A stretch of 64,000 nt of DNA, from contig CAJJAC010000004.1 of assembly GCA_905181955.1 (NCBI GenBank), positions 21,819 through 85,818 on the forward strand, in the 5' to 3' direction. Both the position numbers and the translations under genes were made by a program. Positions 21,602-31,680 of the stretch are shown piece by piece. The DNA is from SAR86 cluster bacterium SAR86B. GTDB lineage: Bacteria > Pseudomonadota > Gammaproteobacteria > Magnimaribacterales > D2472. Within the stretch, counting starts at the first letter, position 1; each line of letters starts with the position of its first letter. A model generated the notes under the pieces. It did no database searches, had not been told where the DNA came from, and saw only the letters and a list, made by a program, of their open reading frames with translations.

Positions 21602-22470
21602 TTATAAAAATTATCCTTACCAAGTGTTGATTTGAATCTGCGATGTTGCCATAAATATTCATCAGGATGAAGCTTAATTTTGTTTTCTATAAAATCATTT
21701 ATTGATTGTGAGAAATTTATTGGCGAGCTCATATCCCCAATAAAACTTTCTATTGAAAGAATCAAAGTATTGTTCTCAATATAGCTATTTAAAAAATATG
21801 TCTTACATTTGGCGCTTTCTACTATTTTATAGGGCGCAGTTATAGTTGCTGCATTGTTACCAAAGAATTTCATCACTTCTGATGAATTAATTCCATAGTC
21901 TTGATCAATTGCATAGAGCACAGTTTTACCTGTTTTTAACCATCTAATAAATTTAATAGGTTGGTTTTTATCAGCAGAGTCTTTTAGACCTTTTAATCTT
22001 CCAGAGGACTGAACCGAATCAAAATAATCAGAGTTATGAACTCTCTCTACCCCGTATACAGGTATATTCATTCCCAAGATCCTTGAATCTAATTCAAGAT
22101 GAAGAGAATGCTTAAATATAAGCAAAACGCCATTACCGTCTTCTTGCTGCTTAACCAAGCCATCCAAGCCCTTAATATTATATTTAATTGATCTATTTAT
22201 CCTTTTATTCGTCCAAAACCAGGCTATACCAGTGCTTATAATTGTTATGCCAGAATTGAATATATTTTTTCTATAAATCTTACTTCTTTGATCAGAATCT
22301 AATTCTGCAAAACAAAGGTCAATATTTTTTTTGCTATACAAATTGCGGTTTAGAGGGAGTATGTAAAAAATTAGACCAATGAAATAACCAAGAGGTTTGT
22401 GCATAAATCTTGGCAGACTAACTAGCATCTTCCAGAGATTAATTATTATTATTAATATTTTTTTCTTCAT
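21598..22470 (-). CDS. lpxL: Lipid A biosynthesis acyltransferase (LpxL/HtrB family)
   Basis: The 290-residue protein has an N-terminal membrane anchor (about residues 5-40) and the catalytic HX4E motif H121-SLHL-E126, followed by SGRLKGLKDSADKN and VLYAIDQDYG. These match the LpxL/LpxM late acyltransferases that add a secondary acyl chain to Kdo2-lipid IVA at the inner membrane. Its sequence alone does not tell LpxL from LpxM or LpxP. It is divergent from waaA, the Kdo transferase acting just before it, across a 38-base spacer containing an inverted repeat. Confidence 0.85.
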   Translation of the reverse strand: MKKKILIIIINLWKMLVSLPRFMHKPLGYFIGLIFYILPLNRNLYSKKNIDLCFAELDSDQRSKIYRKNIFNSGITIISTGIAWFWTNKRINRSIKYNIKGLDGLVKQQEDGNGVLLIFKHSLHLELDSRILGMNIPVYGVERVHNSDYFDSVQSSGRLKGLKDSADKNQPIKFIRWLKTGKTVLYAIDQDYGINSSEVMKFFGNNAATITAPYKIVESAKCKTYFLNSYIENNTLILSIESFIGDMSSPINFSQSINDFIENKIKLHPDEYLWQHRRFKSTLGKDNFYK

Positions 22471-22482
22471 AGATAATTTCTT

Positions 22483-22498
22483 CCATGTATTATTACAT
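22483..22498. repeat. Inverted repeat between divergent lpxL and waaA
   Basis: CATGTA (22483-22488) and TACATG (22493-22498) flank a 4-base TTAT centre. It fills much of the 38-base spacer between the two start codons, where both promoters must also fit, so it could be an operator shared by the two lipid A/Kdo genes. It has no T-run, so it is not a terminator. Confidence 0.35.
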
Positions 22499-22508
22499 GT
22501 ATTAATTT

Positions 22509-24109
<1,601 letters not shown>

Positions 24110-24131
24110 ATTTTATAAAAAGAGTTACAAG

Positions 24132-25082
24132 ATAAAAAATCTTAAAAAACCAGTAATATTTCTTTTAGGGCCAACAGCTTCTGGTAAGACTGAATTGGCG
24201 ATAGATCTTTACTCAGAAATTCCTATTGAAATTATTAGTGTTGATTCGGTTATGGTTTATAAAGATTTCAATCTAGGCTCAGCCAAGCCAAACCAAATAA
24301 CATTAAAGAATTATCCCCATCATCTCATAGATGTTATTTCAGCTGAAACTGTATACACAGCTTCAGATTTTACAAAAGATGCAATCAAACTTATACAAAA
24401 AGCTCATCATGATGGCAAAGTGCCCCTGCTTGTTGGTGGATCTATGATGTACTTTCAAAGACTGATAAAAGGTCTTGATATCTTGCCTGAAAGAGATGAT
24501 CTATTTAGGGATGAAATGAAAGCAATAAAAGAATCTGAAGGCATTAATGCTCTATATCAAGAATTAAAATTAAAAGATTTAGATTATGCAGACACGATAG
24601 AAGAAAATGATTCGCAGCGCATTATAAGAGCTCTAGAGATTATACATCTGTCAAAGAAAAGCCTCACATCTCAATTGGGAAGAATTTCTAACAATCATTT
24701 TTTAAATGATAATCATGTTATGCAATTAGGTATTTTTCCAAAAAATAGAAAATTATTACATGAAAGAATTGAGCAGAGGCTAGAGAAGATTATTGGAGAT
24801 GGTTTAGTAGAAGAAATAAAAAACATTATAAATACTTATGCAATAAAAGATGATCACCCTGCTTTAAGGGCAATAAATTATAAACAAGCCTTAAGTTTTA
24901 TAAGTGGTGAATATGACCATGAAACTTTTTATCTAAAAGCTCTATATGCCACCAGACAGTTTGCTAAGAGACAGATTACATGGATGCGATCATGGGAGAA
25001 CTTGGAATTATTTGACATAAACGAAGAGCAAAAAATATTAAAAAAGATAAAAAATACAAAAGAAATCAAAAGTTTTGTTTAA
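24132..25082 (+). CDS. miaA: tRNA dimethylallyltransferase (non-canonical start)
   Basis: The frame encodes MiaA: P-loop LLGPTASGKTELAI, ISVDSVMVYKDFNLGSAKP, PLLVGGSMMYF, NDSQRIIRALE and the C-terminal ATRQFAKRQITW. It adds dimethylallyl to A37 of UNN-reading tRNAs. The only ordinary start codon before the conserved core is TTG at 24195, and it lies after the P-loop, so it cannot be right. The frame is open back to 24078 with no ATG, GTG or TTG. ATA at 24132, with AGAG about 8 bases upstream, would give 316 residues, the same as E. coli MiaA, so I placed the start there as a best guess. A sequencing error is the alternative. Confidence 0.85.
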   Translation: MKNLKKPVIFLLGPTASGKTELAIDLYSEIPIEIISVDSVMVYKDFNLGSAKPNQITLKNYPHHLIDVISAETVYTASDFTKDAIKLIQKAHHDGKVPLLVGGSMMYFQRLIKGLDILPERDDLFRDEMKAIKESEGINALYQELKLKDLDYADTIEENDSQRIIRALEIIHLSKKSLTSQLGRISNNHFLNDNHVMQLGIFPKNRKLLHERIEQRLEKIIGDGLVEEIKNIINTYAIKDDHPALRAINYKQALSFISGEYDHETFYLKALYATRQFAKRQITWMRSWENLELFDINEEQKILKKIKNTKEIKSFV

Positions 25083-25141
25083 TTATTAAATTTAATACCC
25101 AAATAGACTTTATAATATAAAAAACATACAGGAATTTAACA

Positions 25142-26182
25142 GTGAATTGGGATAATAAAAATAATAAAGATCCATGGGGCAATAATCAAAATGATGCTCC
25201 GGATTTCGATGAATTAATAAAGAAGTTTTCTGCAATATTTGGAGGAGGCAACAGCAATAAATCAAACGGCTCATCATCGGGTGATGGTTTTAAGATGCCT
25301 GTTAAAAGAATCTTTGGCTATGGGTTTTTTGCATTTGCAATTATTTATGGATCGCTTTCTGTTTATCAGCTTGATTCATCTGAGCAGGCGGTTATCTTAA
25401 GATTTGGGCAATACCATGAAACTGCTGAAGAGGGTCTTAATTTTATGCTTGCAGGTGTTGATGAAAGATATATAGAAAATGTAACACTTACTAGAAGATA
25501 TTCTCAGTCTGCAAATATGCTTACAAAAGATGAAAATATTGTAGATGTAACGGTTTCAGCACAGTATAGAATTGCGAATCTTAAAGACTTTGTTCTAAAT
25601 GTTAAGGATCCAGAGGCAAGCTTAAGACAAGCTACAGAAAGCGCTCTAAGACACGTTGTTGGCGATAATACCCTTGATCAAACGCTTACAGTTGAAAGAG
25701 AGAATATAGCAATACGAGTTGGAGAAAGATTGCAAAGTTACCTTAATATATACCAAACAGGATTAATCGTTCAGCAAATAAATATTGAAAAAACTGATCC
25801 GCCAGCTGCTGTTAAAGATGCATTTGATGATGTTGTTGCAGCTAGAGAGGATAAAGAAAAACTCCAAAACGTAGCTGAAAGATATGCTTTAACAATTGTT
25901 CCTGAAGCAAGAGGTCAAGCTCAAGCTACAATTCAAGAAGCAGAGGGTTACAAAAAAGAAGTGGTATCAAATGCAGAAGGTGAAGTTGCAAGATTCAATA
26001 AATTGCTTGAAGAATATAAAAAAGCTCCAGAAGTTACTAGGGCGCGTTTATTCATAGATACAAGGCAGTCAGTACTATCAAATTCAACAAAAATCATGAT
26101 CGATGTAGAGGGTGGAAATAATCTTCTATACCTACCTTTGGATAAAATTATGGAACAAAATAAAAAGAGAGAGGAAGACTAA
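25142..26182 (+). CDS. hflK: HflK, subunit of the HflKC membrane complex
   Basis: The 346-residue protein has a polar Gly/Asn-rich N-terminus starting NWDNKNNKDPWG, one membrane segment (about 60-80) and an SPFH/band 7 domain starting SSEQAVILRFGQYHE. A long helical C-terminal part includes PEARGQAQATIQEAEGYKKE. HflK and HflC form a large cage around FtsH in the inner membrane and modulate its proteolysis. The start is GTG with AGGA about 9 bases upstream. A TATAAT at 25111-25116 could be a -10 element but has no clear -35. hfq and hflX, which usually lie between miaA and hflK, are absent. Confidence 0.94.
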   Translation: MNWDNKNNKDPWGNNQNDAPDFDELIKKFSAIFGGGNSNKSNGSSSGDGFKMPVKRIFGYGFFAFAIIYGSLSVYQLDSSEQAVILRFGQYHETAEEGLNFMLAGVDERYIENVTLTRRYSQSANMLTKDENIVDVTVSAQYRIANLKDFVLNVKDPEASLRQATESALRHVVGDNTLDQTLTVERENIAIRVGERLQSYLNIYQTGLIVQQINIEKTDPPAAVKDAFDDVVAAREDKEKLQNVAERYALTIVPEARGQAQATIQEAEGYKKEVVSNAEGEVARFNKLLEEYKKAPEVTRARLFIDTRQSVLSNSTKIMIDVEGGNNLLYLPLDKIMEQNKKREED

Positions 26183-27048
26183 TGAATAGATCCACAACCA
26201 TGACAGTATTAGCAGCACTAATTTTAGGAATTATGCTTAACAGTGTTTTTGTTGTTAATGATAAGGAGCATGCCATCGTCTTTCAGTTCGGTGAAGCTAT
26301 TAGACCAAATGTTGATAAAGGCTTAAACTTTAAAATTCCAATAATTCAAAATGTTAAGAAGTTTGACTCTAGACTTCAAACTTTAGATGAAGAGCCTGAT
26401 AGAATTCTTACTGTCGAGAGTAAGTATCTATTAGTAGACTCTTTTGTAAAATATAAAATTACAGATGTTCTAAAATTCTATCAGGCAAATAATGGTAGTT
26501 TTAATAGCTTAAATAGCTTACTAGCTCAACGAACAGAGTTTGAATTAAAGAATCAGTTTGGTAAAAGAACTGTAACAGAGCTTGTTTCTGGTGAAAGGGA
26601 TGAATTAATGGATACTATGCGATCAGGCCTTAACGATGTAGTTGCTGACTTAGGAATTGAAATTATTGACTTTAGAGTCAAGCGGATTGATCTTCCATCT
26701 AACCTAAGTAATTCTGTTTATGAAAGAATGAGAACTCAAAGAAATCGTTTAGCTGAAGAGTTAAGATCTCAAGGTAAAGAAATCTCTAGAGAAATAAGAG
26801 CTATAGCAGATAAAGATAAGGTTGTTATCTTAGCTGAGGCATATAAAACTGCTCAAGAGATTAAAGGTGATGGCGATGCTGAAGCTACAGGAATTTATGC
26901 AAATTCTTTTTCTCAAGATCCAGAATTTTATGAATTTACAAGAAGCATGAGGGCTTACACTGAGATCTTCCAAGATAAATCAGACGTTATGTTAATTGAC
27001 ACAGACTCAGATTTCTTTAAATATTTAAATCAATCTAAGACAAAATAA
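26182..27048 (+). CDS. hflC: HflC, subunit of the HflKC membrane complex
   Basis: The 288-residue protein has an N-terminal membrane segment (about 6-25) and an SPFH domain with KEHAIVFQFGEAIRP, followed by IIDFRVKRIDLPSNLS, MRTQRNRLAEELRSQG and the GDGDAEATGIYANSF segment characteristic of HflC. It is the partner of HflK in the FtsH-associated cage. It starts at the base where the hflK stop ends (TAATG), so the two are translationally coupled, and it is followed 10 bases later by purA, the order found in many gammaproteobacteria. Confidence 0.94.
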   Translation: MNRSTTMTVLAALILGIMLNSVFVVNDKEHAIVFQFGEAIRPNVDKGLNFKIPIIQNVKKFDSRLQTLDEEPDRILTVESKYLLVDSFVKYKITDVLKFYQANNGSFNSLNSLLAQRTEFELKNQFGKRTVTELVSGERDELMDTMRSGLNDVVADLGIEIIDFRVKRIDLPSNLSNSVYERMRTQRNRLAEELRSQGKEISREIRAIADKDKVVILAEAYKTAQEIKGDGDAEATGIYANSFSQDPEFYEFTRSMRAYTEIFQDKSDVMLIDTDSDFFKYLNQSKTK

Positions 27049-27058
27049 GGCCTAAATA

Positions 27059-28288
27059 ATGTCACTAAATACTCTTGTGCTTGGCTTGCAGTGGGGTGAT
27101 GAGGGCAAAGGCAAGATTGTTGACGCTTTAAGTAAAAAAATTCATGCAGTATGTAGATTTCAGGGTGGCCACAATGCTGGACATACTATTAAAGTAAATG
27201 GCCAACAAACAGTACTTCACTTATGCCCATCAGGGGCTCTTCATCCTCAGGTTCAATGCGTAATAGGCAATGGAGTAGTATTATCTTTAGAGGCATTAGA
27301 TAAAGAGTTAAAGGGCTTAGAAGAGCTTGATGTTACTTTTAATAATAGGATGCATATCAGTAATGCTTGCTCATTAATTCTTCCAAGTCATATTGCTATT
27401 GATAAGGTTAGGGATAAGCAAGAATCTATAGGAACTACTGGAAGAGGAATAGGTCCTGCATACGAAGACAAAGTGGCAAGAAGGGCGGTCAGATTTGGAG
27501 ATCTAGGAAATGAAGATCTTTTAAAAGAAAAAGTTACTACTTTAGTTAATTATCATAATAAAGTCCTTCAAAATTTATATGGTGCTGATACTTTTAATAT
27601 CGATGATATTTTAGAAGAGTTAAATAGCTATAAATATTTATATGACAATTACGCTAGTGATGTTCAGGATATTGTTTATAAGTGGAATAAAGAAAAAAAA
27701 TCAATTTTATTTGAAGGCGCCCAAGGCTCGCTATTGGATATCGATCATGGGACTTATCCATACGTTACCTCATCAAGCACTACTGCAGGCGGAGTTTCAA
27801 CTGGTATTGGAGTTGGACCAAAATTCATTGATAAAATTGTAGGCATTTCAAAAGCTTATGCAACAAGGGTTGGAGAAGGACCTTTTTTAACTGAATTATT
27901 TGATGATAATGCAAAAATGCTTGCTGAAAGAGGTCATGAATTTGGTGCAACAACAGGAAGACCTAGAAGATGTGGATGGCTTGATCTAGTTTCACTAAAG
28001 AAAACAGTTTTTTTAAATTCTGTAACCGATCTATGTTTAACCAAGTTAGATGTTCTTGATGCTTTTGAAGCTATAGAAGTTTGCGTAGCTTATGATGAAA
28101 AAGGAGAACCAGTTTTTAAAACTTTTCCAGGCTGGATGTCAGAAACTGAAGGTATTAATAAGTTTGATGATTTACCAGATAATGCTAAAAGCTATATAAA
28201 ATTCATTGAATCATTCGTTGAATGTTCTGCATCTATAATATCAACAGGGCCTTCAAGAGAGCAGACTATTTATCTTTCTTCATTTTAA
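27059..28288 (+). CDS. purA: Adenylosuccinate synthetase
   Basis: The 409-residue protein has the GTP-binding loop GDEGKGK at 13-19, GGHNAGHT, GTTGRGIGPAYEDK, FEGAQGSLLDIDHGTYPYVTSS and ATTGRPRRCGWLDL. It joins aspartate to IMP using GTP, the first committed step to AMP. It is somewhat shorter than E. coli PurA (about 430) with all key motifs present. It ends the miaA-hflK-hflC-purA run. Its last 23 bases overlap the end of the convergent nusB gene. Confidence 0.96.
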   Translation: MSLNTLVLGLQWGDEGKGKIVDALSKKIHAVCRFQGGHNAGHTIKVNGQQTVLHLCPSGALHPQVQCVIGNGVVLSLEALDKELKGLEELDVTFNNRMHISNACSLILPSHIAIDKVRDKQESIGTTGRGIGPAYEDKVARRAVRFGDLGNEDLLKEKVTTLVNYHNKVLQNLYGADTFNIDDILEELNSYKYLYDNYASDVQDIVYKWNKEKKSILFEGAQGSLLDIDHGTYPYVTSSSTTAGGVSTGIGVGPKFIDKIVGISKAYATRVGEGPFLTELFDDNAKMLAERGHEFGATTGRPRRCGWLDLVSLKKTVFLNSVTDLCLTKLDVLDAFEAIEVCVAYDEKGEPVFKTFPGWMSETEGINKFDDLPDNAKSYIKFIESFVECSASIISTGPSREQTIYLSSF

Positions 28289-28688
28289 TAAACTTATCTA
28301 GATAGACATTTATAAATTTATACGAATCTGGGCTTGAAAATTTTCTTGAGAGCCTAATACATTCATCAATAACAACCTCTTTTGGAAGTTCTTTGTTATC
28401 AATTTCATAGATACCATAATAAAGGATTGCTCTATCAACCAACTCTACTTCAGAATTCTTTAATCCCAGATCATCTTGTAATATTGAAGCAAGAGATTCT
28501 TTGGTTTTATCTATATTTGTTAAAACTTTATTAAAATTTTCAAAGTCTACTTTTTTAGTTGCATGCTCATCTTCAAATTGTTGAAGGATATTATCCTTAT
28601 CCTCATTATTAAAAAGTAATTGGAAGATAGCTTGAACTAGGTATTCTCTAGTCCTTACAGCAACTTTAAATTTAGCTAGATTTTTCAT
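28266..28688 (-). CDS. nusB: Transcription antitermination factor NusB
   Basis: The 140-residue all-helical protein has the NusB start TREYLVQAIFQLLFN (where E. coli has RECAVQALYSWQ), LVDRAILYYGIYEI and the C-terminal VVIDECIRLSRKFSSPDSYKFINVYLDKF. NusB with NusE binds boxA in rRNA leaders for antitermination. It is the last gene of the glyA-nrdR-ribD-ribB-ribH-nusB operon, overlapping ribH by 17 bases. The usual followers thiL and pgpA are found about 7 kb away on the other strand. Confidence 0.9.
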   Translation of the reverse strand: MKNLAKFKVAVRTREYLVQAIFQLLFNNEDKDNILQQFEDEHATKKVDFENFNKVLTNIDKTKESLASILQDDLGLKNSEVELVDRAILYYGIYEIDNKELPKEVVIDECIRLSRKFSSPDSYKFINVYLDKFIKMKKDK

Positions 28689-29103
28689 TAATTAAGTCCA
28701 CCAAGGCTCTGGTATTATTTTGAGTATTCTTCTCTATTCTTTCTTCTAACTGACCCTGATTCTCTACACATATAATATTATTAATAATAGAAATTTCAGG
28801 AAAATCCATCGCCAAACTGCCAATAGATCTAAATGCCTCATTAGTTACCAATTCGTAATGTGAAGTGCCACCTCTAATTACAATGCCTAAAAATAAAACT
28901 CCAACATAGTCATTTGCTTGTTCTGGAACTTGTTTCTTCACTAATATTTTATTTTTAGCCAGCGCAGCTAACTCTATAGCTCCTGGAGCACACGAAAAAT
29001 TAATAGAAAAATTTGATTCATTTAATATATGTGAGGCAGTATCAACCATCATATCAATATACTCTTTATACCAAGAGGTATGAACTATAAGAATTTTACT
29101 CAT
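28672..29103 (-). CDS. ribH: 6,7-dimethyl-8-ribityllumazine synthase
   Basis: The 143-residue protein matches lumazine synthase: N-terminal substrate loop with HTSWYKEYID, CAPGAIELAALAK, and the phosphate-binding/catalytic GIVIRGGTSHYELVTNEA including the catalytic histidine. It condenses the RibB product with the ribityl pyrimidine to give lumazine. It overlaps the ribB end by 8 bases and nusB by 17. It is a little shorter than E. coli RibH (156), mainly at the ends. Confidence 0.92.
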   Translation of the reverse strand: MSKILIVHTSWYKEYIDMMVDTASHILNESNFSINFSCAPGAIELAALAKNKILVKKQVPEQANDYVGVLFLGIVIRGGTSHYELVTNEAFRSIGSLAMDFPEISIINNIICVENQGQLEERIEKNTQNNTRALVDLINEKSS

Positions 29104-30175
29104 TTATAAAACCTGTAATTTCTATATTGAAGCCAGAAACAGCATTGTACTTAGTAGGCGTTCCAAGGACAGTAATTTCCTTCAATCCTAGTGCTCTTAA
29201 TATTTGTGAGCCAACTCCAATTACTCGCCTATTTCTTTTTGGCTCCACCTCTTTATTATCAAGTATATTCAGCCAGTAACTTTTTGCATCTCTGTGGTTA
29301 ATTAAAACAAAAATACCCGCATCTTCTTTTGCAATTCTTTCTATTGATTTTCGTATAGACCAATTTTTACCAAGTTCTTCAATTCCAAGGGTGTCCTGAA
29401 GAATACTTTGAGTTTGTACTCTAACAAGGGGCGATTTTGCTTTTGCTAAGTCACCCTTGCTCAATGAGAAATGATACTCATCATTAATCATATCTCTCCA
29501 TACAATAAGATTAAATTCACCAAATTCATTTTCTATTTTTCTATCATGAACTACCTCAACAGTTGAGTCTGATGAAAGTCTATAATCAATAAGATTAGCT
29601 ATGGTACCAACTTTTATCCCATGCTTTTTGCCAAATTCAATCAAGTCATCTCTCCTGGCCATAGTGCCATCTTCATTCATAATTTCGCAGATGACTCCAG
29701 CAGATTGCAGTCCAGCTAGTTTAGCAAGATCGCAAGCAGCTTCTGTATGCCCAGCTCTACTTAAAACTCCTCCATCCATAGCCTTTAAGGGGAATATATG
29801 GCCTGGCTGGACAATATCAGCTGGCTTTGAATTTTTATCTACAGCAGTTTTAATGGTGTGAGATCTATCTGCTGCAGATATACCGGTAGTTATACCTTCT
29901 GCAGCCTCAATTGAAACAGTAAATGCAGTTCTATTTGCAGCTCTATTCTTACGAGTCATCATTTGCAGATCATATTTATTACATAAATTAGCACTCATTG
30001 GTAAACAAATTAATCCTTTGCCATTAGAAGCCATAAAATTAATTATTTCTGGAGTCACAAGATCAGCTGCACATACTAAATCACCCTCATTCTCTCTTTC
30101 CTCATCATCAAGAATGATTACCATTTTTCCTTGCTTTATGTCTTCTATGATTTCAGCAATATTATCTTTTAACAT
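29096..30175 (-). CDS. ribB: 3,4-dihydroxy-2-butanone-4-phosphate synthase with degenerate GTP cyclohydrolase II domain
   Basis: Residues 1 to about 205 are a complete RibB domain: DDEERENEGDLV at 23-34, GKGLICLPM, TAFTVSIEA, GHIFPLKAMDGGVLSRAGHTEAA. It converts ribulose-5-phosphate to the butanone phosphate used by RibH. Residues about 215-359 align with GTP cyclohydrolase II but lack the zinc cysteines and the catalytic segment: where RibA has the CECLTGD and RCDC stretches, this protein has SPLVRVQTQSILQDTLG. So this half is probably not a GTP cyclohydrolase and a separate ribA is expected. Hybrid ribBX genes of this sort are known in gammaproteobacteria. It overlaps ribD by 14 bases. Confidence 0.88.
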   Translation of the reverse strand: MLKDNIAEIIEDIKQGKMVIILDDEERENEGDLVCAADLVTPEIINFMASNGKGLICLPMSANLCNKYDLQMMTRKNRAANRTAFTVSIEAAEGITTGISAADRSHTIKTAVDKNSKPADIVQPGHIFPLKAMDGGVLSRAGHTEAACDLAKLAGLQSAGVICEIMNEDGTMARRDDLIEFGKKHGIKVGTIANLIDYRLSSDSTVEVVHDRKIENEFGEFNLIVWRDMINDEYHFSLSKGDLAKAKSPLVRVQTQSILQDTLGIEELGKNWSIRKSIERIAKEDAGIFVLINHRDAKSYWLNILDNKEVEPKRNRRVIGVGSQILRALGLKEITVLGTPTKYNAVSGFNIEITGFINE

Positions 30176-31184
30176 TTTTTTTATATATATATTTTGTATC
30201 AGTCTTAATTTTATAAGAGGATTCTAGTTTAAAACCTAGATTTTCTATAGCATTATCTTTTTTAAACCAATCTACTCCATTTAAACCAAGTAAATCTTGG
30301 GATTGATAAATGATTAGCTCATCAATAAGATCATTTAATAAAAAAGCATTTACTAATTTTGGTCCTGCCTCAATAAGAATTGAGCAATATTCTAAGTCTT
30401 GAAAACTTGATATTATCTTTTTAAGATTTATTTCGGTTATAACTTGTACCTCAGCATCTCTAAAAAAATTATTCCCTGTTTCTTTTAGATCATGCTTATT
30501 TGAAAGTAATATTTTTTTTGGTTGGTTTACTTCAAAATTAACTCTTGCATTCATTCTCGGGTTATCGTCTCTAACTGTATTTCCTCCAGTCAGAATGGCG
30601 TCATACTTAGCTCTTACTCTTTGAACGTCCTGTCTTGATTCTTCACAAGTTATCCAGGTGCTCCTTCCATCTTTTTTATGAGATTTTCCATCAGCAGAAC
30701 TAGCTATTTTTGCAGTTAAATAAGGTCTTTTATTTTTATGCTTGAAAAAAAAGAATTTATTTTGTCTTTCAACTAAATTCTTACAAAGGCCAACTTCAAC
30801 ATTAATACCATTTTCAATAAGTTTATCTATTCCTTTTCCAGCAACTATTGGATTAGGATCTTCACTACCAATAATAACTTTCTTAATACCTGAATCAATA
30901 ATAGCTTTAGTGCATGGACCCGTCTTGCCAGAATGATTACATGGCTCTAGAGTGCAAATTAATATTAAATCAGCAAAAGACTCAAAACTTTTTCCAAATT
31001 GCTTATTTGCACCTTCAATAGCATTTATCTCGGCATGATTTTCTCCAAATCTTTCATGAGCTCCTTCAGAAATGATTATTTCATCTTTAAGAATTAAAGC
31101 GCCAACTACTGGATTTGGTTTTGCTGTATATTTATAAGTATCTGCAAGAGATATAGCTCTTAGCATATACTTCTCGAAATTCAT
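30162..31184 (-). CDS. ribD: Bifunctional riboflavin deaminase/reductase
   Basis: The 340-residue protein has an N-terminal cytidine-deaminase-type domain with H50-A-E52 and the zinc cysteines C82 and C91 (EPCNHSGKTGPC), then a reductase domain beginning near RPYLTAKIASSADGKSH with GGNTVRDDNPRMNARV. It performs the deamination and side-chain reduction steps between the GTP cyclohydrolase II product and the ribityl pyrimidine. It overlaps nrdR by 4 bases. The gene that commonly follows, ribE (riboflavin synthase), is not here: ribD runs directly into ribB. Confidence 0.94.
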   Translation of the reverse strand: MNFEKYMLRAISLADTYKYTAKPNPVVGALILKDEIIISEGAHERFGENHAEINAIEGANKQFGKSFESFADLILICTLEPCNHSGKTGPCTKAIIDSGIKKVIIGSEDPNPIVAGKGIDKLIENGINVEVGLCKNLVERQNKFFFFKHKNKRPYLTAKIASSADGKSHKKDGRSTWITCEESRQDVQRVRAKYDAILTGGNTVRDDNPRMNARVNFEVNQPKKILLSNKHDLKETGNNFFRDAEVQVITEINLKKIISSFQDLEYCSILIEAGPKLVNAFLLNDLIDELIIYQSQDLLGLNGVDWFKKDNAIENLGFKLESSYKIKTDTKYIYKKNVKR

Positions 31185-31678
31185 TTTTTTTCAGTCTTTG
31201 CTTTCTTGGATTTCTTTTCAACAGAAGATGATTTACTCAATGAATTTATTTCCTCAGAAAAGTCTTTGATATCTTGAAAATCTCTATAGACAGATGCAAA
31301 TCTAACATAAGCTACCTGATCTATGTCTTTAAGAATTTTCATCATAATTTCGCCTACTGCGTAAGATTTAATTTCTCTTACACCACTAGTTCTAATTTCA
31401 TTCAAAACCTTTCCAAACGCAGTATCAATCTCTTCAGTTGATAAAGGTCTCTTTTCAAGAGCTCTCAACATCCCTCTTTTAAGCTTAGAGCCATTAAAAG
31501 GCTGCCTTTCACCATTATTTTTTATAACTCTTGGGAGCGCTAAATCAGCTGTTTCGAAAGTTGTAAATCTTGACTGGCAAACCTCACAAGATCTTCGTCT
31601 TTTTGTTTGAGAGCCATCAGCCACTAACCTTGAATCAACAACTTTGGTATCTTCGGCTTGGCAAAATGGACAATACAT
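31181..31678 (-). CDS. nrdR: Transcriptional repressor NrdR
   Basis: The 165-residue protein begins with a zinc ribbon, C3/C6 and C31/C34 (MYCPFC ... CEVC), with DSR and RRRSCE between, followed by an ATP-cone domain (LPRVIKNNGERQPFNGSKLKRGM). NrdR represses ribonucleotide reductase genes according to ATP/dATP. It carries a short Lys/Ser-rich tail, about 15 residues beyond the usual end. It lies between glyA and ribD with 2-base and overlapping junctions, so it is co-transcribed with riboflavin genes as in many proteobacteria. Confidence 0.95.
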   Translation of the reverse strand: MYCPFCQAEDTKVVDSRLVADGSQTKRRRSCEVCQSRFTTFETADLALPRVIKNNGERQPFNGSKLKRGMLRALEKRPLSTEEIDTAFGKVLNEIRTSGVREIKSYAVGEIMMKILKDIDQVAYVRFASVYRDFQDIKDFSEEINSLSKSSSVEKKSKKAKTEKK

Positions 31679-31680
31679 AA

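Noticed and set aside
24195..25082. TTG at 24195 as the start of miaA
   Set aside because: It would remove the P-loop GPTASGKT, which is required for the enzyme and is encoded in the same frame just upstream.
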